DNA of 63,959 nucleotides from positions 1 through 63,959 of the forward strand of contig PAIP01000047.1 of NCBI GenBank assembly GCA_002704915.1, written 5' to 3'. Position numbers and translations under genes: made by a program. Below the pieces are notes generated by a model, which was not told the origin of the DNA, ran no database searches, and saw only the letters and a program-made list of their open reading frames with translations. The DNA is from Parvularcula sp. (GTDB lineage Bacteria; Pseudomonadota; Alphaproteobacteria; Caulobacterales; Parvularculaceae). Of this stretch, positions 42,077 to 51,780 are shown one piece after another (position 1 is the stretch's first letter; every line of letters starts with the position of its first letter).

Positions 42077-43192
42077 TTAAAGATTGAACGCTTTCCGGCG
42101 CGCCGCCATATAGGCTTCGTCGGAGATGCGGCTCCATTCCATGGAGCGGGCGAGGGAGTCGCGGAAGCTGTTATAAATGCGGTTGGTGAGGTCGTCCGTA
42201 GCCGCGGTTTCTTCAAGAACGGTTTTGCTCGCATCGGCGAGGGCGGCCATGACGTCGTCGGGCATCTTGCGCAATTCAACGCCGTGTTCGGTGAGCAATT
42301 GTTCCAGCGCAATGGCGTTGTGATGGGTGAATTCCGCAATGGAGATATTGTTGGCCCGCTGACAGGCGCCGGTGATGATGGATTTTTCGGTCGCTGTGAA
42401 CGTGTTCCAGAGATCGAGATTGATCCCGCAGGCGAGCTGCGAGCCCGGCTCATGAAAACCCGGCCAATAATAATATTTCGCTTCCTGATAAAAACCGAAA
42501 GCAAGATCGTTCCAGGGCCCCACCCATTCCGTTGCATCGATGGCGCCCGATTGCAGCGCCGGATAAATCTCGCCGCCCGAGATCGCCACAGCCGATGCGC
42601 CGATGCGGCGCAGCACTTCGCCGCCAAGGCCCGGCATGCGCATTTTGAGCCCGCGCAGATCTTCGAGCGACTTGATTTCCTTTTTGAACCAGCCGCCCAA
42701 TTGATGGCCGGAATTGCCCGCCGCAATGGGCTTGATGTTGAACTTTGCGGAGAGCTCGTCCCAAAGCGGCTGGCCGCCGCCAAACTCCGTCCAGGCCATG
42801 ATTTCTGAGATTGTCATGCCGAAGGGAACGGCTGTGAAAAAATTGAAACCGGGCGATTTTCCGACCCAGTAATATTCGGCGCCGTGATACATGTCTGCAG
42901 CGCCATTGGAGACAGCGTCGAAACTTTCAAAGGCGCTCACCAGCTCGCCTGCTGCAAAGACGCGCACAGTCATGGCGCCGCCGGACATTTCGGTGATGAA
43001 CTGCGCCACGCGCTCCGGCATGGCGCCAAGGCCGGGAAAGTCCTTCGGCCATGTAGTGACCATTTTCAGTTCGCGGGAATTTATGGCGCCGGGAATTGCG
43101 GCTCCTCCGGCGGGAACGCCGCATTCGCACCCGGCGACGAGACCGGCCGCGCCTAATGCGCCGCCAGTCAAAAGTTGTCTTCGCTTCATCAT
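42077..43192 (-). CDS. TRAP transporter substrate-binding lipoprotein (TakP/FcbT1-like)
   Basis: This 371-residue binding protein starts with a twin-arginine-like M-K-R-R-Q-L-L and a lipobox (G-L-V-A-G-C, Cys about residue 22), so it may be a Tat-exported lipoprotein. The mature part has the 2-oxoacid/chloroaromatic DctP motifs T-W-P-K-D-F-P-G-L-G, P-F-G-M-T, G-N-S-G-H-Q-L-G-G-W-F, K-M-R-M-P-G-L-G-G, and D-A-T-E-W-V-G-P-W-N-D. Relatives bind 2-oxo monocarboxylates or 4-chlorobenzoate. A small organic acid or aromatic acid is the likely cargo. Confidence 0.92.
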   Translation of the reverse strand: MMKRRQLLTGGALGAAGLVAGCECGVPAGGAAIPGAINSRELKMVTTWPKDFPGLGAMPERVAQFITEMSGGAMTVRVFAAGELVSAFESFDAVSNGAADMYHGAEYYWVGKSPGFNFFTAVPFGMTISEIMAWTEFGGGQPLWDELSAKFNIKPIAAGNSGHQLGGWFKKEIKSLEDLRGLKMRMPGLGGEVLRRIGASAVAISGGEIYPALQSGAIDATEWVGPWNDLAFGFYQEAKYYYWPGFHEPGSQLACGINLDLWNTFTATEKSIITGACQRANNISIAEFTHHNAIALEQLLTEHGVELRKMPDDVMAALADASKTVLEETAATDDLTNRIYNSFRDSLARSMEWSRISDEAYMAARRKAFNL

Positions 43193-43228
43193 GAGACGTG
43201 AGGCCCCTCCCTCCCTCGGTCGTCTTAT

Positions 43229-43600
43229 TTATTCGTTGTCGATCACTTCGATATCGACATCGTCTTCGCCGGACTCCAGCCGTTCGCGCTGGCGCTTGGC
43301 GCGCCATTCTTCATAGTCGGCTTCTTTTTCTTTTCGCGACTTCGCGGCGCCGACGCCCTGATCGACGGCGAGCGACGATCCGGTTCCGTCATAGCCGCTC
43401 GTTGTGCAGCGGTCTTCCACGGCATAGCAGCGCTGAATGCAGGCGGAGCGGGCCTGTCCGTCATCAAGGCTCGCGCAATCTGTCTGACAGGCATTGTGCT
43501 GCCCGGTGCAGCGGTTTTCGGCGTAGCCGAAAGGCGCCGAGGAACAGCCCGCGGCGAAAAATGCGGCGAGAACGGCCCCGGAAAGTACTCTGATGGTCAT
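43229..43600 (-). CDS. Small Cys-rich lipoprotein
   Basis: This 123-residue protein has a lipoprotein signal (A-A-F-F-A-A-G-C, Cys near residue 19), then three C-x3-C-like pairs between residues 28 and 70, a linker, and a charged, coiled C-terminal tail (K-S-R-K-E-K-E-A-D-Y-E-E-W-R) ending in an acidic stretch. ATG 43600 with AGGAG upstream is chosen over the longer frame from 43777. No family recognised. It lies between the TRAP genes and bpt. Confidence 0.75.
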   Translation of the reverse strand: MTIRVLSGAVLAAFFAAGCSSAPFGYAENRCTGQHNACQTDCASLDDGQARSACIQRCYAVEDRCTTSGYDGTGSSLAVDQGVGAAKSRKEKEADYEEWRAKRQRERLESGEDDVDIEVIDNE

Positions 43601-43694
43601 GACGACTCCTGGAAAACGACAACGGCCCGCCCATTTCGCGAGGGCGACGGTACAATGACCCGTGGTCCGGGCAAAGAGTCCGAGGAGAAAAAGC

Positions 43695-44486
43695 CTAGAA
43701 AGAAACGGCGTCGCGCAGGCTGTCTGGCGCGGTCTGGCGGTCCATGCGGGTCCAGCCATTGGGCCCCAGCATTTCAAGCGGCTGGAAAGACTTCTTGTAG
43801 TCCATCTTGTCGGAGCCGTTCACCCAATAGCCGAGATAGACATAAGGCAGGCCAAGCTCGCGCGCGAAGGAGACGTGATCGAGGATCATGAAGCGGCCGA
43901 GACTGCGCGCATCTTCTTCGGGCTCGAAGAACGAATAGACCATGGAAAGCCCGTCCGTGAGGCGGTCGGTGAGTGCGGCGCCGATGAGGCGCTCTTCGCC
44001 GGTGTCTTCGTCTTTCACGCGATATTCGATGATGATCGTGTCGACCGCGGTCTCCTCCACCATGGAGGCGTAGTCGAGCACGGTCATGTCCGCCATGCCG
44101 CCGTCGCAATGGCGCTGATCGAGATAGGCGCGCAGCATGGAGAACTGTTCGCCGGTTGCGCGCGGTCCCTTGATGCGGCGGATGATGTCAGCGTTGCGCG
44201 ATAGCGTACGGCGGCGCGAGCGCGACAGATCGAAATCGTCGACCACGATGCGTACGGGCACGCAGGCGTTGCACGCCTCGCAGGCCGGAAGATAGATGAG
44301 GTTCTGAGAGCGGCGAAACCCGCGGCGTGTGAGCAGCGCGTTTGTCGAAGACGCGCCGTCGCCGGAAAGATAGGAAAAAATCTTTCTTTCGCGTTTGCCT
44401 TTCAGATAGGGGCAAGGCGCGGGCGCCGTGATGAAAAACTCACCCCCGTCAAGGCCGAACCGTCGCGCGAAATCTTCGTTACTCAT
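43695..44486 (-). CDS. bpt: Aspartate/glutamate leucyltransferase (N-end rule)
   Basis: This is about 263 residues of the bacterial arginyl/leucyl-tRNA-protein transferase family (Bpt/Ate1). Motifs: C-P-Y-L-K-G-K-R-E-R-K, R-R-S-Q-N-L-I-Y-L-P-A-C-E-A-C-N-A-C-V-P-V-R-I and G-Y-W-V-N-G-S-D-K-M-D-Y-K. It transfers Leu from tRNA to N-terminal Asp/Glu so that ClpS/ClpAP degrade the protein. ATG 44486 or TTG 44495 may start it. It is single and convergent with nothing nearby. Confidence 0.93.
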   Translation of the reverse strand: MSNEDFARRFGLDGGEFFITAPAPCPYLKGKRERKIFSYLSGDGASSTNALLTRRGFRRSQNLIYLPACEACNACVPVRIVVDDFDLSRSRRRTLSRNADIIRRIKGPRATGEQFSMLRAYLDQRHCDGGMADMTVLDYASMVEETAVDTIIIEYRVKDEDTGEERLIGAALTDRLTDGLSMVYSFFEPEEDARSLGRFMILDHVSFARELGLPYVYLGYWVNGSDKMDYKKSFQPLEMLGPNGWTRMDRQTAPDSLRDAVSF

Positions 44487-44569
44487 CTGATCCAACGTAA
44501 TGGCAAAACCTTAGCGGGCCATTATCGCAACCGCAATGAATCCGTTCTATTCTCGTGTCAAATTGCCTG

Positions 44570-46429
44570 TTAAGTCAGCCCAAAATAGGAGCCTGCGGCG
44601 ATTGTATACACAACCCAGAGGAGAATGATCAGCGGCCCGCCGACCACCATGAAATCTCTAAATTTGTAATGACCCGGCGTCATCACAAGCAGATTGGTCT
44701 GATAGGCGATCGGGGTCGCGAAGGAGCAGTTCGATCCGAAAATGACCGTGAGGACAAGAATATGCTCGTCGATGCCGGCCTGTTTTGCGGCGGCGACGGC
44801 GACCGGCGTGAACAGCACCGCCGTCGCATTGTTGGAGAGCACATTGGTCATCGCCGCGCACATGATGAAAAAGGCGGAGACAAGCACGATGGGGCTGAAC
44901 CCATTTGCGAGCGTCGCTAGACCCTCGCCGAGAAAAGCCGCGCCGCCGGTCCGTTCGAGAGCAACGCCCATGGCGAGGGATGCGCCGATCAATAGGTAGA
45001 TGCGCCGGTCGATGGCGCGCGCCGCTTGCCGCACATTGAGGCAACCGAATGCGACCATGGCGGTAGCGCCTGCGATGGCCGAAACGGCGATGGGCGCAAT
45101 GCCGCTCGCCGTCAGCGCAATGACGCCGGCGAAAATCAGCGCCGCCACATTGGCGTTGCGCGGATCGGGAAGCCCCTGCATGGACCATTCGAGCAAAAGA
45201 ATGTCGCGGTCGGAACGTAACGCGCGAATGTCTTTCAGATCGCCGAGGATCAAGAGCACATCCCCGGCCTCGAGCCGGATCGTATTCATTTGCGTCCGGA
45301 TCATGCGGCTGCGGCGCTCAATCCCGAGAATGACGCAATTGGTCTGGGCGTGGAAACTGATCTGCGCCACGGAGCGGCCAATGAGGCGCGAACCCGGCGC
45401 GACAATCGCCTCCACCATGGTGAGCTGGGTCGAGCGCTGCACCGACCCGTCTTCTTCGTCGGCGATGGTGGTTTCCGCCATCAGGCCTTCGAGCATGTCC
45501 GGGCTTGATTTGAGGAGCGAGGTGAGGGCGCCGCGCGTCGCCGCCACAATGACGACATCGCCCGTGCGGAAGGCGAAATTCTCGAATGGCGGCAGGATCG
45601 CCCGCTCGCGCCGCTGGACCATGCGCACGGTGATGTCGGGAAGATCGACAAACAGCCCCGCAACAGGACCCTTGCCCACCAGCGGGTGGCCGCGGGTGAT
45701 CTCGATCTGGGCGATGAAATGTTTGCCCTCGCGTTCATTGACGCCGGGCTGGTTCGGATTGTCCCGCTTGGGGAGAAGCCAGCGGCCGGCGGTCAGCATG
45801 TAAATGATGCCGGCCGCGGCGAGAATGAGCCCCATGGGGGTCAGTTCGAAAAAGCCGATCTCGCCGCCGCTGGTCGCGCGATAAGATTGGGCGGCGAGCA
45901 GGTTGGTCGATGAGCCGATCAGCGTCGTCATGCCGCCGAGAATGGAGAGATAGGACAGCGGCATCATGAACCGGGACACACGGATTTTGCTCTGTTGCGC
46001 AATCGCCGCCATGATCGGAATGAACATCACCACTACCGGCGTGTTGTTCAGAAATGCGCTGACCACCATGATGAACAGAAAAACGGAGGCGGTTACGATC
46101 AAGGGCCGCTTGTCGAAGGCGCGCAGGAGATAATCTGTCGGATGTTCCAGCGCGCCTGCCTGGAACATGCCCTGGCCGATAATCAGAAGTCCGAGAATGG
46201 CGAACAGCGCAGGGCTCGCAAAACCGGCGAGCAGGGTTTCCGTCGTCAACAGGTTTTCGCCGTTCCTTTCCACTGGGGCGAGAAGGAAGAGGGCGAGCAG
46301 CGCGACCAGCGCTCCGGCGGAAACGAGCTCCAGCGGAAAACGATCAAGCGTATAAAAGACTATGGTCACGGCGATGATCGCCATCGTGGCCCACATCTGC
46401 CACGGCGCTGCCAAGAAGGTTTCCATCAT
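44570..46429 (-). CDS. SLC13/DASS-family anion carrier with two RCK-C domains
   Basis: This 619-residue membrane protein has about eleven helices with the SLC13 signatures N-N-T-P-V-V-V-M-F-I-P and S-N-N-A-T-A-V-L-F-T-P, and two TrkA-C/RCK-C domains (about residues 215-390) inserted in the middle. Such carriers move dicarboxylates, sulfate or related anions with sodium. The inserted domains bind a nucleotide or small ligand and probably gate transport. The substrate is not decided; sulfate and citrate-cycle acids are both reasonable. Confidence 0.9.
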   Translation of the reverse strand: MMETFLAAPWQMWATMAIIAVTIVFYTLDRFPLELVSAGALVALLALFLLAPVERNGENLLTTETLLAGFASPALFAILGLLIIGQGMFQAGALEHPTDYLLRAFDKRPLIVTASVFLFIMVVSAFLNNTPVVVMFIPIMAAIAQQSKIRVSRFMMPLSYLSILGGMTTLIGSSTNLLAAQSYRATSGGEIGFFELTPMGLILAAAGIIYMLTAGRWLLPKRDNPNQPGVNEREGKHFIAQIEITRGHPLVGKGPVAGLFVDLPDITVRMVQRRERAILPPFENFAFRTGDVVIVAATRGALTSLLKSSPDMLEGLMAETTIADEEDGSVQRSTQLTMVEAIVAPGSRLIGRSVAQISFHAQTNCVILGIERRSRMIRTQMNTIRLEAGDVLLILGDLKDIRALRSDRDILLLEWSMQGLPDPRNANVAALIFAGVIALTASGIAPIAVSAIAGATAMVAFGCLNVRQAARAIDRRIYLLIGASLAMGVALERTGGAAFLGEGLATLANGFSPIVLVSAFFIMCAAMTNVLSNNATAVLFTPVAVAAAKQAGIDEHILVLTVIFGSNCSFATPIAYQTNLLVMTPGHYKFRDFMVVGGPLIILLWVVYTIAAGSYFGLT

Positions 46430-46594
46430 GTCAGATTGTCGTGACCCGGCCTGTCTGTGAACCTATGACCCCAGCCAGTCCGGGGCCGCGGCGCTTTCGT
46501 GCGCTTTGTATTTTCGCTTTTTGATGCTAACGCCACAAGTCCTAAATGTTTCAATAAGTTGTGGGAAGACCCCCGACACGGCGAAAGCGCAGCG

Positions 46595-47077
46595 ATGACA
46601 GACAAATACAGGCCGCTCAAAGACGCCTTCGGCCGTTTCGCCACCGGAATTGGCGTCGCCGCCTGCCGGGACGGCGCGGGGGCGATTTCTGCGATCACAA
46701 TCAATTCCTTCACCTCGGTTTCTCTTGAGCCGCCGCTGGTGCTCTGGTGCCTTGAAAACCGGGCTTCGACCTACAGCGCGTTTATAGCGACGGAAAGCTA
46801 TGGCGTTTCAATTTTGCGGGCCGACCAGCAGGCGGCGTCAGATCGCTTCGCTCATTTCCTTCCAGACGGCCCTCGCGAGGATGAATTCGAGAAATGGGAG
46901 ACCGGCGCGCCGATATTGAAGGAGCGTCTTGCCGGCTTCGACTGCAAGGTTGTCGCCCGCCATGACGCCGGCGATCATGTTATTCTCGTGGGCGAAGTCA
47001 TGCGCTTTGACAGCGTCGCCGGCGCGCCGCTGATTTATTTCGCAAGCAACTATATGCAGGGAACGCCCTCACGATGA
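46595..47077 (+). CDS. Flavin reductase family protein
   Basis: This 160-residue protein matches the DIM6/NTAB flavin reductase fold: F-A-T-G-I-G-V, T-I-N-S-F-T-S-V-S-L-E-P-P-L-V, and a late D-H-V-I-L-V-G-E-V. ATG 46595 is used because it gives the family length; the frame is open further up. It supplies reduced FMN/FAD to two-component monooxygenases. Its stop overlaps the start of the next gene (ATGA), so the two are coupled. No partner monooxygenase is adjacent. Confidence 0.88.
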   Translation: MTDKYRPLKDAFGRFATGIGVAACRDGAGAISAITINSFTSVSLEPPLVLWCLENRASTYSAFIATESYGVSILRADQQAASDRFAHFLPDGPREDEFEKWETGAPILKERLAGFDCKVVARHDAGDHVILVGEVMRFDSVAGAPLIYFASNYMQGTPSR

Positions 47078-47937
47078 CGAAAACCGCATTTCTTGGACTG
47101 GGAGTCATGGGTTTCCCCATGGCAGGACATCTTGCGGCGAAAGGTTATGACGTCACTGTTTATAACCGTACAAAAGCCAAGGCCAATGAATGGACAAGCA
47201 AACATAAAGGCGCCGCCGCCGAAACGCCCGCGGAGGCGGTTAAGGACGCCGATCTTGTGTTCGCGTGTCTTGGCGACGATCCCGATGTGTCCGCCGTCGT
47301 AGGCGCAGCGCTCGACAGCCTGAAAGACGGCGCTGTCTTTACAGATCATACGACCGCTTCACCCTCGCTTGCGCGCCAGCTTCACGCGGCGTTGTGCGAG
47401 AAGGGCGTCGGTTTTGTGGACGCGCCGGTCTCCGGCGGGCAGGCGGGCGCCGAAAACGGCAAACTGTCCGTTATGTGCGGCGGCGATATAAATCATGTCG
47501 AAGCGGCGCGCCCGGCTATGGAGGCTTATTCGGCCCGCATCGTCCATATCGGGCCGGTGGGACACGGGCAGCTCTGCAAAGCGGTGAACCAGATCTGCAT
47601 CGCAGGGCTGCTGCAGGGCCTGTCCGAAGGCGTCCATTTCGCCTCCAGGGCCGGCATCGACATCGACCGCGTGCTCGAAGCGATTTCCGGCGGCGCCGCT
47701 CAGAGCTGGCAGATGGAGAACCGGGCGAAAACCATGGCTGCGGACGAGTTCGAATTCGGTTTCGCCGTGGACTGGATGCGCAAGGATCTTAGGATCGCCC
47801 TGGCGGAAGCCCGCGAAAACGGCTCCCGGCTTCCGGTTACGGCGCTGGTGGATCAGTTCTACGCCGATGTTCAGGCCATGGGGGGCGGGCGCTGGGACAC
47901 GTCCAGTCTGATCCGCCGCCTCACGGATGCTGATTGA
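47074..47937 (+). CDS. Beta-hydroxyacid dehydrogenase (3-hydroxyisobutyrate/GLYR type)
   Basis: This 287-residue NAD(P)-dependent enzyme has G-L-G-V-M-G-F-P-M at the N-terminus, F-V-D-A-P-V-S-G-G-Q-A-G-A substrate loop and catalytic Lys in C-K-A-V-N-Q. It oxidises 3-hydroxyisobutyrate-like acids or reduces glyoxylate/tartronate semialdehyde. It is coupled to the flavin reductase gene. The exact member of the family cannot be told from sequence alone. Confidence 0.9.
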   Translation: MTKTAFLGLGVMGFPMAGHLAAKGYDVTVYNRTKAKANEWTSKHKGAAAETPAEAVKDADLVFACLGDDPDVSAVVGAALDSLKDGAVFTDHTTASPSLARQLHAALCEKGVGFVDAPVSGGQAGAENGKLSVMCGGDINHVEAARPAMEAYSARIVHIGPVGHGQLCKAVNQICIAGLLQGLSEGVHFASRAGIDIDRVLEAISGGAAQSWQMENRAKTMAADEFEFGFAVDWMRKDLRIALAEARENGSRLPVTALVDQFYADVQAMGGGRWDTSSLIRRLTDAD

Positions 47938-48107
47938 TTAAGTAGACGCGGGCCCCGAACCTGCTCAAAAGCCATATTTGGCGGCGCTTGCGCCAATCCG
48001 GTTAACCAATTGGAAAGGCGATTCGCCGACTTTCGCCGCGCCTCGCAACGGGGGGCGTGCGCCTGCGGGGAGCGGGCGAAAATTTGAAAATTTAGGGGCG
48101 TTTCGAG

Positions 48108-49466
48108 ATGGGATCACACAAGCCGTCAGCTAGGAGCCGGGGCGCGGTCGCGCCGCTTTCGCTTATTGCATTGGCAGGAACCGCCGGGCCGGCCATGGCT
48201 TCGGGCTTTTCTCTTAACCTGCAAAGCGCCGAGGCGCTGGGCGCCGCAACCGCCGGGGCGCAGGCGACGCCGGCCACGCCCGCCAACGCTTATTTTAATC
48301 CGGCCTCGATTGTCGGCATCGATGGCGCGGAGAGCTCTCTTTCTTTCATCGGGGTTCTGAACGACACATCCTATGAAAATGCGAACGCCGCACTCTTTGG
48401 CGTCGTGCCGGTTGCAGGCGAAACCGAAGGCGAGGGCGTGATCGGCGACGCTATCATCCCGACGGGCGCCGCTGCGGTCAAATTGAGCGATCATCTTTTC
48501 GCGGGCGTTGCGCTTTACGCCCCCTTCGGTTTCAACACCGAATATGACGATGCTTCTGTGCTGCGATATCACGGCACTTATTCGAAAGTGCTTTCCGGCG
48601 TGATCCAGCCCATGGTCGGCGTTTCGTTTGGCCACTGGTCCATCGCCGCCGGTCCGAAATTTCAGTATGTGGATATCGATCTGGAGGGCGCGATCGACGC
48701 CGCCGGCATTGAATCGGCCCTGTTGATGACCATGGCTGTTCCGGGCACGGACGATGCGTTCGTCGATGCCTCCGCCAATGATTGGGGAACCGGGTTCGTG
48801 GTCGGGGTGCAAGGCGCCATCGGCGAGCGGTTGACGGTCGGCGCCAGTTTTTCCTCGAAGGTCGAGCATAATCTCGACGGAACCGCGACGTTTGATGTGT
48901 CCACATCGACCTCGGGCCAGACTCTCGCTGGGCTGGCGGGCCTCTTCCAAGACACGGGCATTACCAGCGAGTTTACGACGCCCGCCAATCTCCAGTTCGG
49001 CCTGCGCTTTGAAGCGAATGACAAGACCCGCGTTCTCGCCTCGGCGACACAAACGCGCTGGAAAAGTTTCGACGAACTCGTTCTCAATTTCGAAAATCCG
49101 GCGCAGCCAGCAGAAGTGACGACTCAGAACTGGCAAAACGCCTGGGCTGGCGCGGTGGGGGTCGAGCGCGATTTCGGCCCGGCCCAGACCGTGCGTTTCG
49201 GCGTCATGTATGAGGAAGACCCGGCGAACCCGGCCTTCTCAAGTCCGCGCGTGCCGGGCGCCAGCCGGGTCTGGTTCGCGGCGGGATATTCGCGCGATTT
49301 GTCGGATCGCGCAGAGCTGCATCTTGCGGCCTCGTACACTTTTACAGACACGACGCCGCTTAACGAATCCGCCGCCTATCCGGAAAACCTGTTCCGCGGC
49401 TCCGTGACGGGCGATACGAACATCGCCGGATTTGTCGCAGGCGTCGGGATCGACTGGCGGTTCTAG
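48108..49466 (+). CDS. FadL/OmpP1-family outer-membrane transport protein
   Basis: This 452-residue protein has a signal peptide (to M-A-S), then the FadL N-terminal hatch (G-F-S-L-N-L-Q-S-A-E-A-L-G-A-A-T-A-G) and N-P-A-S-I-V-G, followed by barrel strands ending in W-R-F with terminal Phe. The family takes up long-chain fatty acids or hydrophobic aromatics such as toluene (TodX). An LCAD-like acyl-CoA dehydrogenase gene lies 87 bases downstream, favouring fatty acids. The start is ATG with CGAG only weakly upstream. Confidence 0.9.
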   Translation: MGSHKPSARSRGAVAPLSLIALAGTAGPAMASGFSLNLQSAEALGAATAGAQATPATPANAYFNPASIVGIDGAESSLSFIGVLNDTSYENANAALFGVVPVAGETEGEGVIGDAIIPTGAAAVKLSDHLFAGVALYAPFGFNTEYDDASVLRYHGTYSKVLSGVIQPMVGVSFGHWSIAAGPKFQYVDIDLEGAIDAAGIESALLMTMAVPGTDDAFVDASANDWGTGFVVGVQGAIGERLTVGASFSSKVEHNLDGTATFDVSTSTSGQTLAGLAGLFQDTGITSEFTTPANLQFGLRFEANDKTRVLASATQTRWKSFDELVLNFENPAQPAEVTTQNWQNAWAGAVGVERDFGPAQTVRFGVMYEEDPANPAFSSPRVPGASRVWFAAGYSRDLSDRAELHLAASYTFTDTTPLNESAAYPENLFRGSVTGDTNIAGFVAGVGIDWRF

Positions 49467-49553
49467 CTTCCCTCCCGGCTGTGCGCCGCCATTGCCGCAC
49501 CAGCATCCATGTGTAATTTACTCCGGAAATAATTGTGATTCCGGAGCTGAGCC

Positions 49554-50711
49554 ATGTCTGTCCTGCAAACCCCTACGCCGTCATGGAAAACTGACGATCT
49601 TGAACTCTTTGAGGACGAGGTCGGCAAGTTCTTTACGCGCGAACTGGCGCCGCATGTCGAAAAATGGCGCGAGCAGGGAAAGGTGGATCGCTGGGCGTGG
49701 GAGAAAGCCGGTGAGGCGGGGCTTCTGTGCATGTCCATGCCGGAGGGGTATGGCGGCGCCGGCGGCAATTTCGCGCATGAACAGATTTTTATCGAACAGC
49801 AGATTGCGGCGGGCGTCGAAGGCTTCGGCGCGGGACTGCATAATTGCATCGTCGCGCCTTACATCCTGCATTACGGGACCGAAGAACAGAAAAAGCGCTG
49901 GCTGCCGAAAATGGCGTCGGGCGAGTTAGTCGGCGCGATCGCCATGACCGAACCCGGCACCGGTTCCGACCTTCAGGCGGTGAGGACGACCGCAGTCAAG
50001 AGCGGCAATCAATATGTGATGAACGGCTCCAAGACCTTCATCACCAACGGCCAGACCGCGAACCTGATCATCGTCGTCTCGAAGACCGACCCGTCGGAAG
50101 GCGCGAAGGGCGTGTCGCTCATGGTGGTTGAAACCGACGAAGTCGAGGGCTTCGAGCGTGGCCGCAATCTCAAGAAACTCGGCAATAAGGCGCAGGACAC
50201 CTCGGAACTTTTCTTCAACGATGTCAAAATTCCGACCGAGAATCTTCTTGGCACGGAAGAGGGGCAGGGCTTCTTCCAGTTGATGGAGCAATTGCCGCAG
50301 GAACGTCATCAGATTGCTGTCGGCGCTATCGCGCAAATCGAGCGGGCCCTGAAGCTCACCATCGATTATGTCAAGGAACGCGAAGCCTTCGGCCGGCCAA
50401 TCCTCAAATTCCAGAACACGCAGTTCGTTCTCGCCGAATGCAAGGCCAAAGCGACTATGGCGCGCGTTTTCGTCGATAGCTGCACGCAGCAACTGATTGA
50501 GGGCAAGCTCGATGCGGCGACCGCATCCATGTCGAAAATGCTGCTTACGGATCTTTGCGGCGAAATCGTCGACAAATGCCTCCAGCTCTTTGGCGGGTAT
50601 GGCTATATGGATGAATATCCAATCAGCCGCCTCTACGCCGACTGTCGCGTGGAGCGCATCTATGGCGGAACGAATGAAATCATGAAACTGTTGATCGCTC
50701 GCACGCTATAG
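49554..50711 (+). CDS. Acyl-CoA dehydrogenase, long-chain (LCAD-like)
   Basis: This 385-residue flavoenzyme has A-M-T-E-P-G-T-G-S-D-L-Q (FAD/substrate), F-I-T-N-G, and the C-terminal Q-L-F-G-G-Y-G-Y-M-D-E-Y-P. The usual catalytic Glu in I-Y-E-G-T is Gly here (I-Y-G-G-T-N-E), but Glu in L-P-Q-E-R matches the alternate base of long-chain and isovaleryl dehydrogenases. It catalyses the first step of beta-oxidation. GGAG precedes the ATG. It pairs logically with the upstream FadL porin. Confidence 0.92.
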   Translation: MSVLQTPTPSWKTDDLELFEDEVGKFFTRELAPHVEKWREQGKVDRWAWEKAGEAGLLCMSMPEGYGGAGGNFAHEQIFIEQQIAAGVEGFGAGLHNCIVAPYILHYGTEEQKKRWLPKMASGELVGAIAMTEPGTGSDLQAVRTTAVKSGNQYVMNGSKTFITNGQTANLIIVVSKTDPSEGAKGVSLMVVETDEVEGFERGRNLKKLGNKAQDTSELFFNDVKIPTENLLGTEEGQGFFQLMEQLPQERHQIAVGAIAQIERALKLTIDYVKEREAFGRPILKFQNTQFVLAECKAKATMARVFVDSCTQQLIEGKLDAATASMSKMLLTDLCGEIVDKCLQLFGGYGYMDEYPISRLYADCRVERIYGGTNEIMKLLIARTL

Positions 50712-50795
50712 GCCCCGAACGGCGACGGAGACACGATCATCAGTTCCGACAGGAATTCGCTCAGAACCCGCTGGTTAAGGCGTTTTCGCCCTCCG

Positions 50796-51779
50796 GTGCT
50801 GTTTGCGCTGGCCGCGGTGGTCGCTTTAGCGGTTCCGAAATTCCTCGGCGAAAGGCTGGGGGCGCCGGACGCGCTAGACTCTGCGCTGACGGTCATTGGC
50901 CGTATTCTTATCGCCATCGCCATCGGCTGGACGGTCACCACCATTATCGACGCCTTGATCAAACGCCGGATGGCGCGGCTCGACCTGGAGGCGGAGGACA
51001 ATCTCGCGGCGCGCAAGATGGCGACCCGTCTCGACGTCATCCGCCGGATTGTCGTGGTCATCGGCGCCTTCATCACGCTGGCGGCGGCGCTGACGATCAT
51101 CCCGGGCGTGCGCCAGATCGGGGTCAGTCTTTTCGCGTCGGCGGGGATTGCAGGTATCGCGCTCGGGCTTGCCGCGCGGCCCGTCCTGAGCAATCTGATC
51201 GCCGGATTGCAGATCGCCTTCACGCAACCGATCCGTCTCGACGATGCGGTTGTTGTCGAAAATGAATGGGGCTGGATCGAAGAGATCGGTCTCTTTTACG
51301 TCGTCATCAAAATTTGGGACTGGCGCCGGCTTGTGGTGCCGCTGTCCTATTTCATCGAAAAGCCTTTCCAGAACTGGACGCGCAAATCTGCGTCCATCAT
51401 CGGGGTTGTCACCTGGACCGTCGATTACAGAGCACCCGTCAAGGCGATGCGCGCAAAGCTTGAAGAAATCTGCGCATCCACGCCGTTATGGGACAAGGAT
51501 GTGGTGAACTTCCAGGTTGTGGAGGCGGCCGGCAATTCGATCACCGTGCGCGCGCTGGCGAGCGCGCGAACATCGCCCCGGGCCTGGGATCTTCGGTGTT
51601 ATATCCGTGAAGAGATGATCTGCTGGCTGCAGGCGGAATTCCCCGAAGCCTTGCCGCATGTTCGCGCGGAAACGACCATCCGCCGTTCCCAGGACGGAGA
51701 AACCGCCGCGCCCATGGGGGTCGAGGAACACGACTTCACGCGCGATGACAGTCTAAACAAAAATCCGGGCGCCAAATGA
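50796..51779 (+). CDS. MscS-family mechanosensitive ion channel
   Basis: This 327-residue protein has three transmembrane helices (about 1-20, 28-48, 75-100), a pore helix (A-S-A-G-I-A-G-I-A-L-G-L-A-A-R-P-V-L), the conserved beta domain with D-D-A-V-V-V-E-N-E-W-G-W-I-E-E-I, and a soluble C-terminus. GTG 50796 is the only standard start but lacks a ribosome site. The frame is open back to the stop of the acyl-CoA dehydrogenase in the same frame, with a basic segment before the first helix, so the true start may be upstream and unusual. Confidence 0.85.
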   Translation: MLFALAAVVALAVPKFLGERLGAPDALDSALTVIGRILIAIAIGWTVTTIIDALIKRRMARLDLEAEDNLAARKMATRLDVIRRIVVVIGAFITLAAALTIIPGVRQIGVSLFASAGIAGIALGLAARPVLSNLIAGLQIAFTQPIRLDDAVVVENEWGWIEEIGLFYVVIKIWDWRRLVVPLSYFIEKPFQNWTRKSASIIGVVTWTVDYRAPVKAMRAKLEEICASTPLWDKDVVNFQVVEAAGNSITVRALASARTSPRAWDLRCYIREEMICWLQAEFPEALPHVRAETTIRRSQDGETAAPMGVEEHDFTRDDSLNKNPGAK

Positions 51780-51780
51780 T

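Noticed and set aside
41588-42808. 406-codon open frame antisense to the TRAP genes
   Set aside because: Crosses two well-supported genes on the other strand; no domain.
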